A stretch of 13,623 bases of DNA, from assembly GCA_913009675.1 (NCBI GenBank), contig CAJVXD010000009.1, forward strand, positions 1 through 13,623, written 5' to 3'. Below are positions 1 to 7,414 of the stretch, piece by piece. The notes beneath the pieces were generated by a model. It ran no database searches. It worked only from the letters and a program-made list of their open reading frames with translations, and had not been told where the DNA came from. Position 1 is the stretch's first letter. Every line of letters begins with the position of its first letter. Both the position numbers and the translations under genes were made by a program. Origin of the DNA: an uncultured bacterium (lineage in GTDB: Bacteria > Omnitrophota > Gorgyraeia > Gorgyraeales > Gorgyraeaceae).

Positions 1-52
1 AGTTAACCCTGGTATTACTATTTGTTATTTTAGTCTTTTTTTTTTTTTTTTT
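1..52. other. Probable sequencing read-through noise with poly(T)
   Basis: The first 35 bases match nothing I recognise. They are followed by 17 consecutive T (36-52) that run straight into the outer end of an Illumina P7 adapter. Read on the other strand this is adapter, then poly(A), then arbitrary sequence, which is the usual appearance of a read that has run past the end of its library molecule. I infer that none of these bases belong to the genome. Confidence 0.85.
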
Positions 53-118
53 CAAGCAGAAGACGGCATACGAGATATATCAGTGTGACTGGAGTTCAGA
101 CGTGTGCTCTTCCGATCT
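53..118 (+). other. Illumina P7 / index / read-2 adapter (artefact)
   Basis: Bases 53-76 are the 24-base P7 flow-cell sequence beginning CAAGCAGAAGACGGCATACG. Bases 77-84 are an 8-base index (ATATCAGT). Bases 85-118 are the 34-base TruSeq sequence ending in GCTCTTCCGATCT. This is an untrimmed library adapter, recognised from established kit sequences. Genomic sequence begins at about 119. The adapter reads in frame with the gspE fragment and supplies a false GTG start at 104. Confidence 0.98.
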
Positions 119-1327
119 ACAGAAGATGCCTCTGTCATCAATTTAGTGAATCAGATACTTTTAGACGCAAGAGAAAAAGACGCTACAGATATCCATATCG
201 AGCCTTTCAGGGATAAATTAACTATAAGATATAGGATTGATGGAATCCTTTACTATGCGAATATTTCGAAGGATATTGAACGTTTTTTTTCAGCGATAAT
301 TTCTCGTATAAAGATTATGGCCAGGTTAAATATAATAGAAAGACGTATACCACAGGATGGCCGGGCTTCTGCAAAGATAGGAGATGAAGAGTTCGACATG
401 AGGATTTCTACCATACCTACACGTTATGGAGAAGGAGTTGTTATAAGGATCCTTCCCAGTGCGATGCTTTTTAGCCTTGAACGGTTAGGTTTTGAAAAGG
501 ATAATTTAAAGATACTGGAAGAGATCATCAAAAAACCTCATGGAATTATATTTGTGACCGGGCCTACGGGGAGCGGGAAGACCACGACTTTATATACATG
601 CCTTAATAAAATAATATCAAGTGAGAGTAAGATAATTACTATAGAAGATCCGATAGAGTATGAACTTGAAGGGACAAGCCAGATCCAGGTTGCCCCCGAG
701 ATAAACTTTGGGTTTGCCGAAGGACTGAGGAGCATGTTAAGACATGACCCGGATATAATGATGATTGGAGAGGTCAGGGATTTCGAGACAGCGGAACTGG
801 CTATCAGGGCTGCGTTGACAGGGCATTTAATTTTTAGCACTTTGCATACAAATGATTCTGCCGGTGGAGTAACGCGGTTATTGGACATAGGTGTTCAGCC
901 GTATCTATTGGCTTCTTCCGTAGAGGCATTTATTGCTCAAAGGCTGGTTCGTGTAATCTGTCGTGATTGTAAAGAGGAGGATAGGACAAAGAACAGGGAT
1001 GCCAGGATTCAGATCATCTATTCTATCTTTGGCAAAGAATTGACAGAAGCGGATTTGAAACAGAAATTGGCTGTCCCATTTTATAAAGGGAAGGGCTGCG
1101 AAAAATGCAATTTTACCGGTTTTAAAGGAAGGACCGCTGTTTCTGAAATTTTACGGGTTACTAACCCAATAAAAGAGCTGATCTTAAAGAAATCCTCATC
1201 CGACGTAATAAAAAACGCAGCCATAAAAGACGGCATGAAAACACTTGATTATTCCGGTTGGAATAAGATTGTTAAGAGTGTGACTACACCGGACGAGGTT
1301 TTGAAAATTACTCAAGTCATCGAATAA
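119..1327 (+). CDS. gspE: Type II secretion assembly ATPase GspE (5' truncated)
   Basis: Cytoplasmic hexameric ATPase that powers pseudopilus assembly in type II secretion, acting on the GspF/GspL platform. About 402 residues are present. The Walker A motif GPTGSGKTTT is at 560-589, followed by an Asp box (TIEDPIEYE), a Walker B region (RHDPDIMMIGEVRD) and a His box (STLHTNDS). Two CxxC pairs (959-970 and 1097-1108) form the zinc-binding C-terminal module typical of GspE/PilB. The gene is cut at its 5' end by adapter sequence: the N-terminal GspE/MshE-type domain is missing, and the apparent GTG start at 104 is adapter-derived. The stop is TAA at 1325-1327. It heads the secretion operon, with the epsilon-like gene 7 bases downstream. 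PilB of a type IV pilus is the alternative, but the GspG/I/J/K genes downstream favour GspE. Confidence 0.95.
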   Translation, partial: TEDASVINLVNQILLDAREKDATDIHIEPFRDKLTIRYRIDGILYYANISKDIERFFSAIISRIKIMARLNIIERRIPQDGRASAKIGDEEFDMRISTIPTRYGEGVVIRILPSAMLFSLERLGFEKDNLKILEEIIKKPHGIIFVTGPTGSGKTTTLYTCLNKIISSESKIITIEDPIEYELEGTSQIQVAPEINFGFAEGLRSMLRHDPDIMMIGEVRDFETAELAIRAALTGHLIFSTLHTNDSAGGVTRLLDIGVQPYLLASSVEAFIAQRLVRVICRDCKEEDRTKNRDARIQIIYSIFGKELTEADLKQKLAVPFYKGKGCEKCNFTGFKGRTAVSEILRVTNPIKELILKKSSSDVIKNAAIKDGMKTLDYSGWNKIVKSVTTPDEVLKITQVIE

Positions 1328-1334
1328 TAAAAAT

Positions 1335-1571
1335 ATGTTTGAAGTAGTAATGCTGGATATAAAGAAGGCCTCTGCGATTTTTAAGAATCATGCCTCATCT
1401 GTAGTGTTGCCGGGTGAAGAGGGCGAAATGACCGTTTTAGATTTTCACCAGTCTATAGTGAGTACCTTAAAAAGAGGAATAATTAAAATCGATAACTTAA
1501 ATGTACATATAGAAGGAGGCATTGCCGGTGTAATGGATAATAAACTTACGATCTTGATCGAGAGGCTATAA
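1335..1571 (+). CDS. ATP synthase epsilon-like beta-sandwich protein in the secretion operon
   Basis: This 78-residue protein resembles the N-terminal beta-sandwich domain of the F1 ATP synthase epsilon subunit (AtpC). The resemblance is a hydrophobic first strand, then VVLPGEEGEMTVLDFH at residues 23-38, a conserved LKRGIIKI segment, a GG pair at 61-62, and DNKLTILIE at 68-76 matching the strand that closes the domain. The C-terminal helical hairpin of a normal epsilon (about 130-140 residues) is absent. No other ATP synthase gene is nearby; it sits 7 bases after gspE and 17 bases before gspF, so it is co-transcribed with them. The start has no strong Shine-Dalgarno sequence, and an in-frame ATG at 1350 is a possible alternative. 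The fold assignment comes from motif reading. Any role with GspE is inference, and the real function is unknown. Confidence 0.75.
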   Translation: MFEVVMLDIKKASAIFKNHASSVVLPGEEGEMTVLDFHQSIVSTLKRGIIKIDNLNVHIEGGIAGVMDNKLTILIERL

Positions 1572-1588
1572 AAAAAGGATAGAAGGTT

Positions 1589-2812
1589 ATGCCAAGATTT
1601 ATTTATACTGCAAAGAAGGGCCCCAAGGAAATCGTAAAAGGGACCATTGACGCAGAAAGTAAAAATGAAGCTGTGAATAGTCTAATACAGAAAGGCTTTG
1701 TACCGATAGAGGTTAAGGGGGTCGTAGAGAAAAGAAACAGGGCCGGGTCTGTTTCTTTTTTTAGCTTATTCGGTCAAAGGATTAAGCCTGTTGATATTAC
1801 GCTATTTACTCAACAGCTGGCCAGTTTAATTAAGTCCAGGGTTTCCGTGTTAGAGGCGATAGCCGTGCTTTTAAAACAGACCGAAAATAGACACATGAGA
1901 GAGATATTGTCTTCCGTATACAGAGGTTTAAAAGATGGCAAGATGCTTTCCGATATATTAAGGGGGTACCCCGAGTTATTTTCGCCATTATATGTCAATA
2001 TGATTCACGCCGGAGAGATAAGCGGCGTATTAGAGGAGAGTTTAACCAGATTGGCAGATTTTAGAGAAGAACAGGAAGAGATGAAGGCAACAGTGACTTC
2101 GGCCCTGGCATATCCTATGTTTATATTGATAGTAGGCATAATAACCATCGCTATATTAGTTACCTTTGCTGTGCCTCGAGTGGTAGTTTTATTTGAGGAC
2201 TCAGGGCAGGCCTTGCCTTTGGTTACGCAGATATTGGTTTCAGTTACTCAAACAATAAGAAATTACTGGTATGTGTTGTTGATGTTATTTATCGGAGGGT
2301 TTGTCCTATTTAAACGCAAAGGTGTCAGTGAAAAAGAAAAAATGGCCTGGGATAGGATTAAGTCGAGATTACCTGTATTTGGAGATCTTATAAAGAAGGA
2401 GGGCCTGGCTAGATTCTCAAGGTCGTTCGGTGCGCTGTTAGGAAGCGGCATCCCTGTCCTTCAGGCTATAAGAATTTCAGTATTGACGTTGGACAACGAG
2501 ATGTTCAAGATAGCCTTAAAAAAAGTCGAGAAGTCTGTTGTTGATGGAGAATCATTAGCCAGAGGCATCGAAAAGGCCTCTTATTTCCCTCCTTTTATGG
2601 TGAATATGATTGCAGTAGGCGAAAGCGGGGGGCATTTAGAAAAGGTATTGCTGGAGACAGCTCATTTCTATGAACGGGAAGTACGTAAGGCAACGAAGAT
2701 CGTAACCAGTTTGCTGGAACCGGCCATAATTTTACTAATGGGATTAGTCGTAGGGTTTATCGTTTTTGCAATGCTTTTGCCGATTTTTGAAATAAATCTC
2801 GCAGTTAAATAG
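1589..2812 (+). CDS. gspF: Type II secretion inner-membrane platform protein GspF
   Basis: Polytopic inner-membrane protein that forms the assembly platform on which GspE acts to insert pseudopilins. At 407 residues it has the normal family length. It opens with the typical FIYTAKK-like segment and a small N-terminal domain, then two T2SSF repeats at about residues 70-192 and 273-395. These contain the repeated pattern of a cytoplasmic helical bundle and GE(I/S)(S)G motifs (AGEISG at 141-146, VGESGG at 343-348). Membrane segments are at about 175-198, 226-242 and 375-398. An AGAAGG-like ribosome binding site lies a few bases before the ATG. It is flanked by the epsilon-like gene and gspG in the same operon. 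PilC of a type IV pilus is the close homologue, and the neighbours decide for GspF. Confidence 0.95.
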   Translation: MPRFIYTAKKGPKEIVKGTIDAESKNEAVNSLIQKGFVPIEVKGVVEKRNRAGSVSFFSLFGQRIKPVDITLFTQQLASLIKSRVSVLEAIAVLLKQTENRHMREILSSVYRGLKDGKMLSDILRGYPELFSPLYVNMIHAGEISGVLEESLTRLADFREEQEEMKATVTSALAYPMFILIVGIITIAILVTFAVPRVVVLFEDSGQALPLVTQILVSVTQTIRNYWYVLLMLFIGGFVLFKRKGVSEKEKMAWDRIKSRLPVFGDLIKKEGLARFSRSFGALLGSGIPVLQAIRISVLTLDNEMFKIALKKVEKSVVDGESLARGIEKASYFPPFMVNMIAVGESGGHLEKVLLETAHFYEREVRKATKIVTSLLEPAIILLMGLVVGFIVFAMLLPIFEINLAVK

Positions 2813-2831
2813 AAAAAAGGAGCGGTATATT

Positions 2832-3248
2832 ATGAAAAATAGGCATGGTTTTACTTTAATTGAATTAATGTTGGTAGTGATTATCATAGCGGCCCTGGCT
2901 GCCATGATATTACCTCGTTTAGCCGGGCGTTCAGAACAAGCAAGGGTAGCCATTGCCAAAACAGATATCAGTTCTAACATAGCAACGGGATTAGACTTGT
3001 ATGAATTGGATAATGGTACATATCCCAGCACAGAGCAAGGGCTTAATGCGCTCATAGAGAAACCCTCATCTTCTCCTGCACCGGTAAATTGGAACGGCCC
3101 TTATATTAGAAGGGAGCCAAAAGATCCATGGGGGAATTTATACAAATATAGTTTTCCGCCCACTAATAATACCAAGGGAGATTATGATTTATATTCATTG
3201 GGTCCTGATGGAGTAGAAAGCGGAGATGATATTACCAACTGGAACTGA
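2832..3248 (+). CDS. gspG: Major pseudopilin GspG
   Basis: Major subunit of the periplasmic pseudopilus. The type III (prepilin) signal is textbook: a short basic leader MKNRHG, cleavage after Gly6, then FTLIELMLVVIIIAALAAMI with Glu at mature position 5 and a hydrophobic helix. The globular part carries the GspG signatures: YELDNGTYPSTEQGL, a GPYI segment, DPWGN, and a C-terminal SLGPDGVESGDD loop whose acidic residues match the calcium site known in this family. Its 138 residues are normal. AAGGAG at 2817-2822 is well placed for the ATG at 2832. Its 3' end overlaps gspI by 23 bases, suggesting translational coupling. The prepilin peptidase needed for maturation is not encoded here. Confidence 0.97.
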   Translation: MKNRHGFTLIELMLVVIIIAALAAMILPRLAGRSEQARVAIAKTDISSNIATGLDLYELDNGTYPSTEQGLNALIEKPSSSPAPVNWNGPYIRREPKDPWGNLYKYSFPPTNNTKGDYDLYSLGPDGVESGDDITNWN

Positions 3249-3684
3249 AAAGAAAATAAAACACGGATTTACCTTGATTGAGATAATAGTAAGCATATCC
3301 ATTCTGTCTTTCGGCCTGGTTTTAATCCTCCAATGGTTCGGTCATTCGCTTAATATACTTCGTATTTCAGAAGATTATCTAAGGGCAACTTTAGTAATGG
3401 AGAGCAAAATGGCAGGAATAGAAATAAAATTTAAAGAAGGGAAGACTGAGTTTTGGACCGGGGATGTAGAGGACGTCAAGGATTCTAAGATGTTGTTTAC
3501 AATAAATACACAGGCCACTCCTGTCGAGTGCAAGGAGGAATCAAAATCAGGCAATGAACTGATATATGAGGATTTATACAAAATCAAGGCTTTATTGTCA
3601 TGGAAGGAAGGGAAAAGGAGGGGTAAGATACCTATCGAGACGTATTTAATAAATCATGAAGAGAAAAAGATCCAGACTGAATAA
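3226..3684 (+). CDS. gspI: Minor pseudopilin, GspI type
   Basis: Tip-complex pseudopilin of the type II secretion system. It has a 14-residue leader ending in HG, then FTLIEIIVSISILSFGLVLI with Glu at mature position 5, and a downstream helix (YLRATLVMESKMAGIEI) that matches the conserved amphipathic stretch of GspI (A-x-x-V/M-E-x-x-x-A). At 152 residues it is within the GspI/GspH range. The order G-I-J-K and this helix favour GspI over GspH, although the globular part is poorly conserved. The ATG at 3226 lies inside the end of gspG; no other standard start lies between it and the cleavage site. An AGAAAG stretch 5 bases upstream is a weak ribosome binding site, so coupling to gspG translation is likely. 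Confidence 0.8.
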   Translation: MILPTGTEKKIKHGFTLIEIIVSISILSFGLVLILQWFGHSLNILRISEDYLRATLVMESKMAGIEIKFKEGKTEFWTGDVEDVKDSKMLFTINTQATPVECKEESKSGNELIYEDLYKIKALLSWKEGKRRGKIPIETYLINHEEKKIQTE

Positions 3685-4309
3685 AGGTTTTACGCTAATA
3701 GAGCTTTCCGTAAGTACCGCTATACTGTTTTTAGTTGCCATAGCTATATATTCGGCTTTTTTCAATGGCGTGAGAGTTTGGCGCAGGGCTAATATTAATA
3801 GACAGCTGGAAAGAAATATTAGTATTGTCTTTACGAAATTCTCAATAGATCTAAGAAATACTTTCAGGTTTTCTAAGATACCATTTGAAGGGACGGACAC
3901 GGCCATTTTTTTCCCGGCGCTTGTTAATACTGCTTCTTTGACAGAAAAACCTCAATACGAAGTTGGCCGTATCGTTTATTTTTTTGATGAAAATAAAGCA
4001 GCGCTATGTAAAGAAATAAAGACATATCCCGAGGTCTATAAAGATGTAAAGATAGAAGATAAAGATGTTATCACATCGATTCCTAATGTATCTAGCCTAA
4101 AGTTCAGTTATTGTTATAAAGATGTTATTACGGGCCAGTATAAATGGAAGGATTCATGGAAAAAAGAAGAACAGGATAGTATCCCGCAGGCGGTTAAGGT
4201 GGATTTTGTTTTAAAAAATCCGGAGAATAAATCTTCATTTTCGAAATCGATATTTATACCTATAGGTACTGGCGAACAAAAAATAGAACTCGGTAACGTT
4301 GTTCCATGA
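3656..4309 (+). CDS. gspJ: Minor pseudopilin GspJ
   Basis: Pseudopilin of the tip complex that, in characterised systems, joins GspI and GspK. It has a strongly basic 11-residue leader ending in NKG, then FTLIELSVSTAILFLVAIAIY with the conserved Glu at mature position 5. At 217 residues it is close to the usual GspJ length. The C-terminal half contains VSSLKFSYCYKD and IPQAVKVDFVL, matching the late strands typical of GspJ (LP.AV...L.L). The start overlaps the end of gspI by 29 bases. There is no obvious Shine-Dalgarno sequence, which again points to translational coupling. The assignment rests on the prepilin signal, the IPQAV strand and its place between gspI and gspK. Confidence 0.87.
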   Translation: MKRKRSRLNKGFTLIELSVSTAILFLVAIAIYSAFFNGVRVWRRANINRQLERNISIVFTKFSIDLRNTFRFSKIPFEGTDTAIFFPALVNTASLTEKPQYEVGRIVYFFDENKAALCKEIKTYPEVYKDVKIEDKDVITSIPNVSSLKFSYCYKDVITGQYKWKDSWKKEEQDSIPQAVKVDFVLKNPENKSSFSKSIFIPIGTGEQKIELGNVVP

Positions 4310-4319
4310 GAATGGAAAG

Positions 4320-5327
4320 ATGAAAGCTAAAGATGGAAGCATATTAATCCTCACTATATGGGTGTTAAGTTTTTTAAGTATATTCGCCATTAGTCTTGCG
4401 TGCAATGTTGCCTCGCAGGTTAATTTTGCATCCTACTTTAAGAATAGATTGACCGGGTATTATTTATGCAGGGCAGGCATCGAAAGGGCAATAGCAGAAT
4501 TATCTTTGGATGAGACCGATGCAGTAGATTCATTGAACGAAGTCTTTTCAAACAATAAAGACGTGTTTAAAGAATCCAGATTTGATTCGGGGTCTTTTAC
4601 TGTAAGTTACAAAATAGAGGATAAGGATGGGAAAAGCAATGAGGTCTTGTATGGCCTGATGGATGAGTCCGGGAAGATCAATATAAATTACGCCCCGGTT
4701 GGAATATTAAAGGTTTTATTAAAGACAACGGGAGAGACGAGAGAAGGAGAAGAAACAGATATAGCTAATGCTATTATAGATTGGAGAGATGAGGATGTTG
4801 TTCCATCTCCCCGGGGCGCCGAATCCGATTACTATGAATCTTTAGATTTACCATATGAGTGTAAAAATAGCCCTTTTCAAATCTTAGAGGAATTACTTTT
4901 GGTTAGAGGTATGACCCAGGAAATATTTTCGAGGATTAAGGATGTAATTACCATCTATGGAGAAGGCAAGGTTAACATAAATACAGCTACTATTTCGACA
5001 TTCCGCGCATTAGGCCTGAATAGGGATTTTGCAGAACGGATTGTTAAATTCCGAAATGGCGATGACGGAAAACCGGGGACAGAGGACGATAATATCTTTA
5101 AGACAATAGAGGATATAAGGAATATCGGACCGTTATTTACGGAAGAATCCATTGCCCTTAATCGCCTTATCTCCTTTAATATATTGTCCGTGAAGTCAAA
5201 TGTTTTTAGGATTAACTCATACAGCACTTTAAAAAGCAGGGGACGCAAGTTAAAAAGAAAAGTTGTTTGTATTGTTGAACGTCAAAAAGACAAAGAGGCT
5301 AAGATATTATATTGGCACGAGGAATAA
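4320..5327 (+). CDS. gspK: Minor pseudopilin GspK (tip protein)
   Basis: Large pseudopilin that caps the pseudopilus. The leader MKAKDG is followed by SILILTIWVLSFLSIFAISL. Mature position 5 is not Glu, which is characteristic of GspK. The globular part is rich in family features: YYLCRAGIERAIAEL after the helix, GLMDESGKININ, an ANAIIDWRDED segment, and a helix-hairpin-helix-like GKVNINTATISTFRALGL region with an acidic NGDDGKPGTEDDN stretch. I place the start at the ATG at 4320, with GGAAAG just upstream. An in-frame TTG at 4299, overlapping gspJ, would give a 342-residue protein with a longer leader, but the ATG gives the conventional short one (335 residues). The gene ends 3 bases before the gspL-like gene. 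Confidence 0.92.
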   Translation: MKAKDGSILILTIWVLSFLSIFAISLACNVASQVNFASYFKNRLTGYYLCRAGIERAIAELSLDETDAVDSLNEVFSNNKDVFKESRFDSGSFTVSYKIEDKDGKSNEVLYGLMDESGKININYAPVGILKVLLKTTGETREGEETDIANAIIDWRDEDVVPSPRGAESDYYESLDLPYECKNSPFQILEELLLVRGMTQEIFSRIKDVITIYGEGKVNINTATISTFRALGLNRDFAERIVKFRNGDDGKPGTEDDNIFKTIEDIRNIGPLFTEESIALNRLISFNILSVKSNVFRINSYSTLKSRGRKLKRKVVCIVERQKDKEAKILYWHEE

Positions 5328-5330
5328 AAG

Positions 5331-6815
5331 ATGAATCTCCCTTTCGTAAAATATAAAAATATTGTCACTGTTTTAGAGATAGATGATAACTGGTTAAAAT
5401 TAGCCCAGGCTCAAATATTGCAGGGAAAACAAAAGGTTTCCCGAACCTTAGTTACAAAAATCGATAAGATAGCCGAAGAAGAGCTTATTAAGATTATAAG
5501 AGATTTAGCTAAAGAGTATAAAATAGACCCGAATTATTTTATAATTTCCATCCCCTCCCATTTTGCCTCGATTCGTAATCCTGAATTCCCTTCCTTGGAC
5601 CTCGGGGAAATAAAGGATATGGTTGAACTACAGATAGGCAAGCAGACCCCTTATTCAATAAATGAAATTGTCTATGATTATCAAAGAGTATATATGAGTC
5701 CGGATGGATACAGCAGATTAATCCTGGCCATTGTACGCCGTGATATTATAGATAGACATATTAGGGTGATAGAGAAGGCGGGGCTCAAGGCAGAAGGTAT
5801 AGTTTTGAGTTCTGAAGGGATGCTTAAGTGGTCTCAATTTGCCCATGTCGACGCTAAATCTAAAACTACCCCTTTTCTTCTTGTAGATATAGATTATTCT
5901 GTAAGCAGTCTGATCGTGGTTTTGAACAATAAAATGATATTCAATAGAAGCATTTCTCTCGGTTTATCCCAATTTATACAGGATACAGATAAATGGCACG
6001 GGGAATTTATAGAAGAGATAAATCGCGCTATTTATGCCTATAACAATGAAATGGTAAATAAAGAAATCAGCAAGATTGTAATAAGCGGTTCTGAAAGGGT
6101 TACTGCTAGACTCAATGATAATCTTTTAAGGGATGCCTTTAATCTGCCGGTAGACATCATAGCTCAATTTAAGGATATCCCGGCAACAAAGGAAGTCCTT
6201 AGTTTATACGGAGGTAAAATCAAAGATGTTTCTTTATCCAGTCTTATAGGTCTCTCCCTTAAATATGAAAAGAAAGGCATCAGTCTTATCCCGCAGGAGA
6301 TAAGGATAGAGAGGAGTATGAAAAAAAGGGCCAAGGAATTGTATCTGCTTGGTATACTCTTGGCATTTACTCTGGTATCTATTTCCGGTATATTTTTAGA
6401 AAAGTTTTATAATAAGGAACATTATTTAAATCAGTTAAAGGTGAAGATTGCTTCGATTCAAGATAGGGCGGGTAAATTAAAGGTTATGGCGCAAAGGATA
6501 AATTTGATCGATTCCAGGGCTGGCGCAAATGGTTCTGTCCTGAATATTATCTATGAGATCTATAGGGTTATTTCACCTGAGGTCCATCTTTTATCAATGA
6601 GTTTTGATGGGAAGTACAGCATAGATATTAGAGGTTCTTCTACTGAGATGTCCGACGTATTTAAGTTCGTCAATGAGTTAGAAAAATCCGAATATTTTGA
6701 AAACGTTAAGACAAAATACGTGTCTAAAAATAAGGTAGAGGGCCAGGAGATAGCAGATTTTGAAATCATCTGCCCTTTCAATAGAACTATACAGCGAACA
6801 TTGAGAGATTATTGA
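5331..6815 (+). CDS. GspL-type inner-membrane protein (fused PilM-PilN architecture)
   Basis: This 494-residue protein has two parts. Residues 1-320 look like a cytoplasmic actin-fold domain of the PilM/GspL type (VTVLEIDDNWLKLAQ at the start, IISIPSHFASIR, an ELQIGKQTPYSINEIVYDYQ segment typical of PilM, LLVDIDYSVSSLIVV and VISGSERV). After one membrane helix at about 337-355, residues 360-494 form a coiled coil plus a ferredoxin-like PilN domain (ILNIIYEIYRVISPEVHLLSMSF, then STEMSDVFKFVNELEKSEYF). In type II secretion GspL has this layout and docks GspE to the membrane. The nucleotide-contact loop VDIDYS departs from the DIG(A)..T pattern of PilM, so ATP binding is uncertain. GAGGA at 5319-5323 is a good ribosome binding site. 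gspL is a reasonable functional name, but the sequence reads as closer to PilM+PilN. Confidence 0.87.
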   Translation: MNLPFVKYKNIVTVLEIDDNWLKLAQAQILQGKQKVSRTLVTKIDKIAEEELIKIIRDLAKEYKIDPNYFIISIPSHFASIRNPEFPSLDLGEIKDMVELQIGKQTPYSINEIVYDYQRVYMSPDGYSRLILAIVRRDIIDRHIRVIEKAGLKAEGIVLSSEGMLKWSQFAHVDAKSKTTPFLLVDIDYSVSSLIVVLNNKMIFNRSISLGLSQFIQDTDKWHGEFIEEINRAIYAYNNEMVNKEISKIVISGSERVTARLNDNLLRDAFNLPVDIIAQFKDIPATKEVLSLYGGKIKDVSLSSLIGLSLKYEKKGISLIPQEIRIERSMKKRAKELYLLGILLAFTLVSISGIFLEKFYNKEHYLNQLKVKIASIQDRAGKLKVMAQRINLIDSRAGANGSVLNIIYEIYRVISPEVHLLSMSFDGKYSIDIRGSSTEMSDVFKFVNELEKSEYFENVKTKYVSKNKVEGQEIADFEIICPFNRTIQRTLRDY

Positions 6816-6816
6816 A

Positions 6817-7350
6817 ATGTTTCTTACAAGATTACTCAAGCGAGAAAAGTATCTATTGTATGCCTCAGTTGCAATAGTTGTCTTTGTTTTCCTTGACAAG
6901 ATTATCTTTTCTCCTGTCCTGTCCGTGTTGGATAGTTTAAATAAGGAGATTTTAAGCAATGAGAAAAAACTGGAGGATTCGGTACTTATACTCAATAAAG
7001 AGGATTCCGTCACGTCTAATTATCTGAAAAAGATAAATAATTTAGAAAAGATATCTTCCAATGAAGAAGAGGTTTCGGCTATGTCAAGCGAAATAGAACG
7101 ATTGGCCAGGAAATCCTCCGTCCTCATCAAAAACATAAAACCCTTTCCGGTAGTAGAAGAAAAATTATATTTTAAATATAAAATAGGTATAGATGCAGAA
7201 GCAAGTATGGTTCATCTAATAGATTTCATTTATCAATTAGAGAGATCCCCGCAATTATACAAGGTCAAAAGACTTAGTCTGGTCTCCCAGAAAAAGGATC
7301 TTGACACTTTAAGGGTTTCTTTATTGATTACAAAGATCTTGATCCCTTGA
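6817..7350 (+). CDS. PilO / GspM-type inner-membrane protein
   Basis: Bitopic inner-membrane protein expected to partner with the PilM-PilN/GspL protein encoded just upstream. The 177 residues comprise a short basic N-terminus, one membrane helix at about 11-29, a charged coiled coil (about 35-105), and a C-terminal ferredoxin-like domain (FKYKIGIDAEASMVHLIDFIYQLERSPQLYKVKRLSL). The last segment matches the PilO/GspM pattern in which F(I/L)..LE.SP...V..L. is conserved. It starts one base after the previous stop, so the two genes are almost certainly co-translated. Its TGA stop (7348-7350) lies within the -35 region of the promoter for the next gene set, so this seems to be the last gene of the secretion operon. 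Confidence 0.87.
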   Translation: MFLTRLLKREKYLLYASVAIVVFVFLDKIIFSPVLSVLDSLNKEILSNEKKLEDSVLILNKEDSVTSNYLKKINNLEKISSNEEEVSAMSSEIERLARKSSVLIKNIKPFPVVEEKLYFKYKIGIDAEASMVHLIDFIYQLERSPQLYKVKRLSLVSQKKDLDTLRVSLLITKILIP

Positions 7351-7375
7351 CGTTGAGTAAGCGGTATGGTATATT
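7347..7375 (+). promoter_or_regulatory. Sigma70-like promoter for the ABC gene set
   Basis: TTGACG (7347-7352) and TATATT (7370-7375) are separated by exactly 17 bases and lie 40 bases upstream of the first ABC gene. The -35 box overlaps the stop codon of the PilO/GspM-type gene. Each hexamer differs from consensus by one base. This is the best promoter-like sequence in the window and marks a probable new transcription unit. No operator-like repeat is visible beside it. Confidence 0.65.
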
Positions 7376-7401
7376 TTATAAATATAAACGAATTAAAGAA
7401 T

Positions 7402-7408
7402 GAGGTGA
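7402..7408 (+). promoter_or_regulatory. Ribosome binding site fixing a TTG start
   Basis: GAGGTGA lies 6 bases before the TTG at 7415. It supports initiation at that TTG rather than at the ATG eight codons downstream, which would remove the first beta strand of the ATPase. Confidence 0.75.
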
Positions 7409-7414
7409 GACGGG

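Noticed and set aside
104..118. Start of GspE at GTG 104
   Set aside because: These bases are part of the Illumina adapter; the reading frame continues into them by chance.
4299..4319. TTG start for gspK at 4299
   Set aside because: It gives a 13-residue leader and depends on a rarer start. ATG at 4320 has GGAAAG upstream and gives the usual short basic leader MKAKDG.
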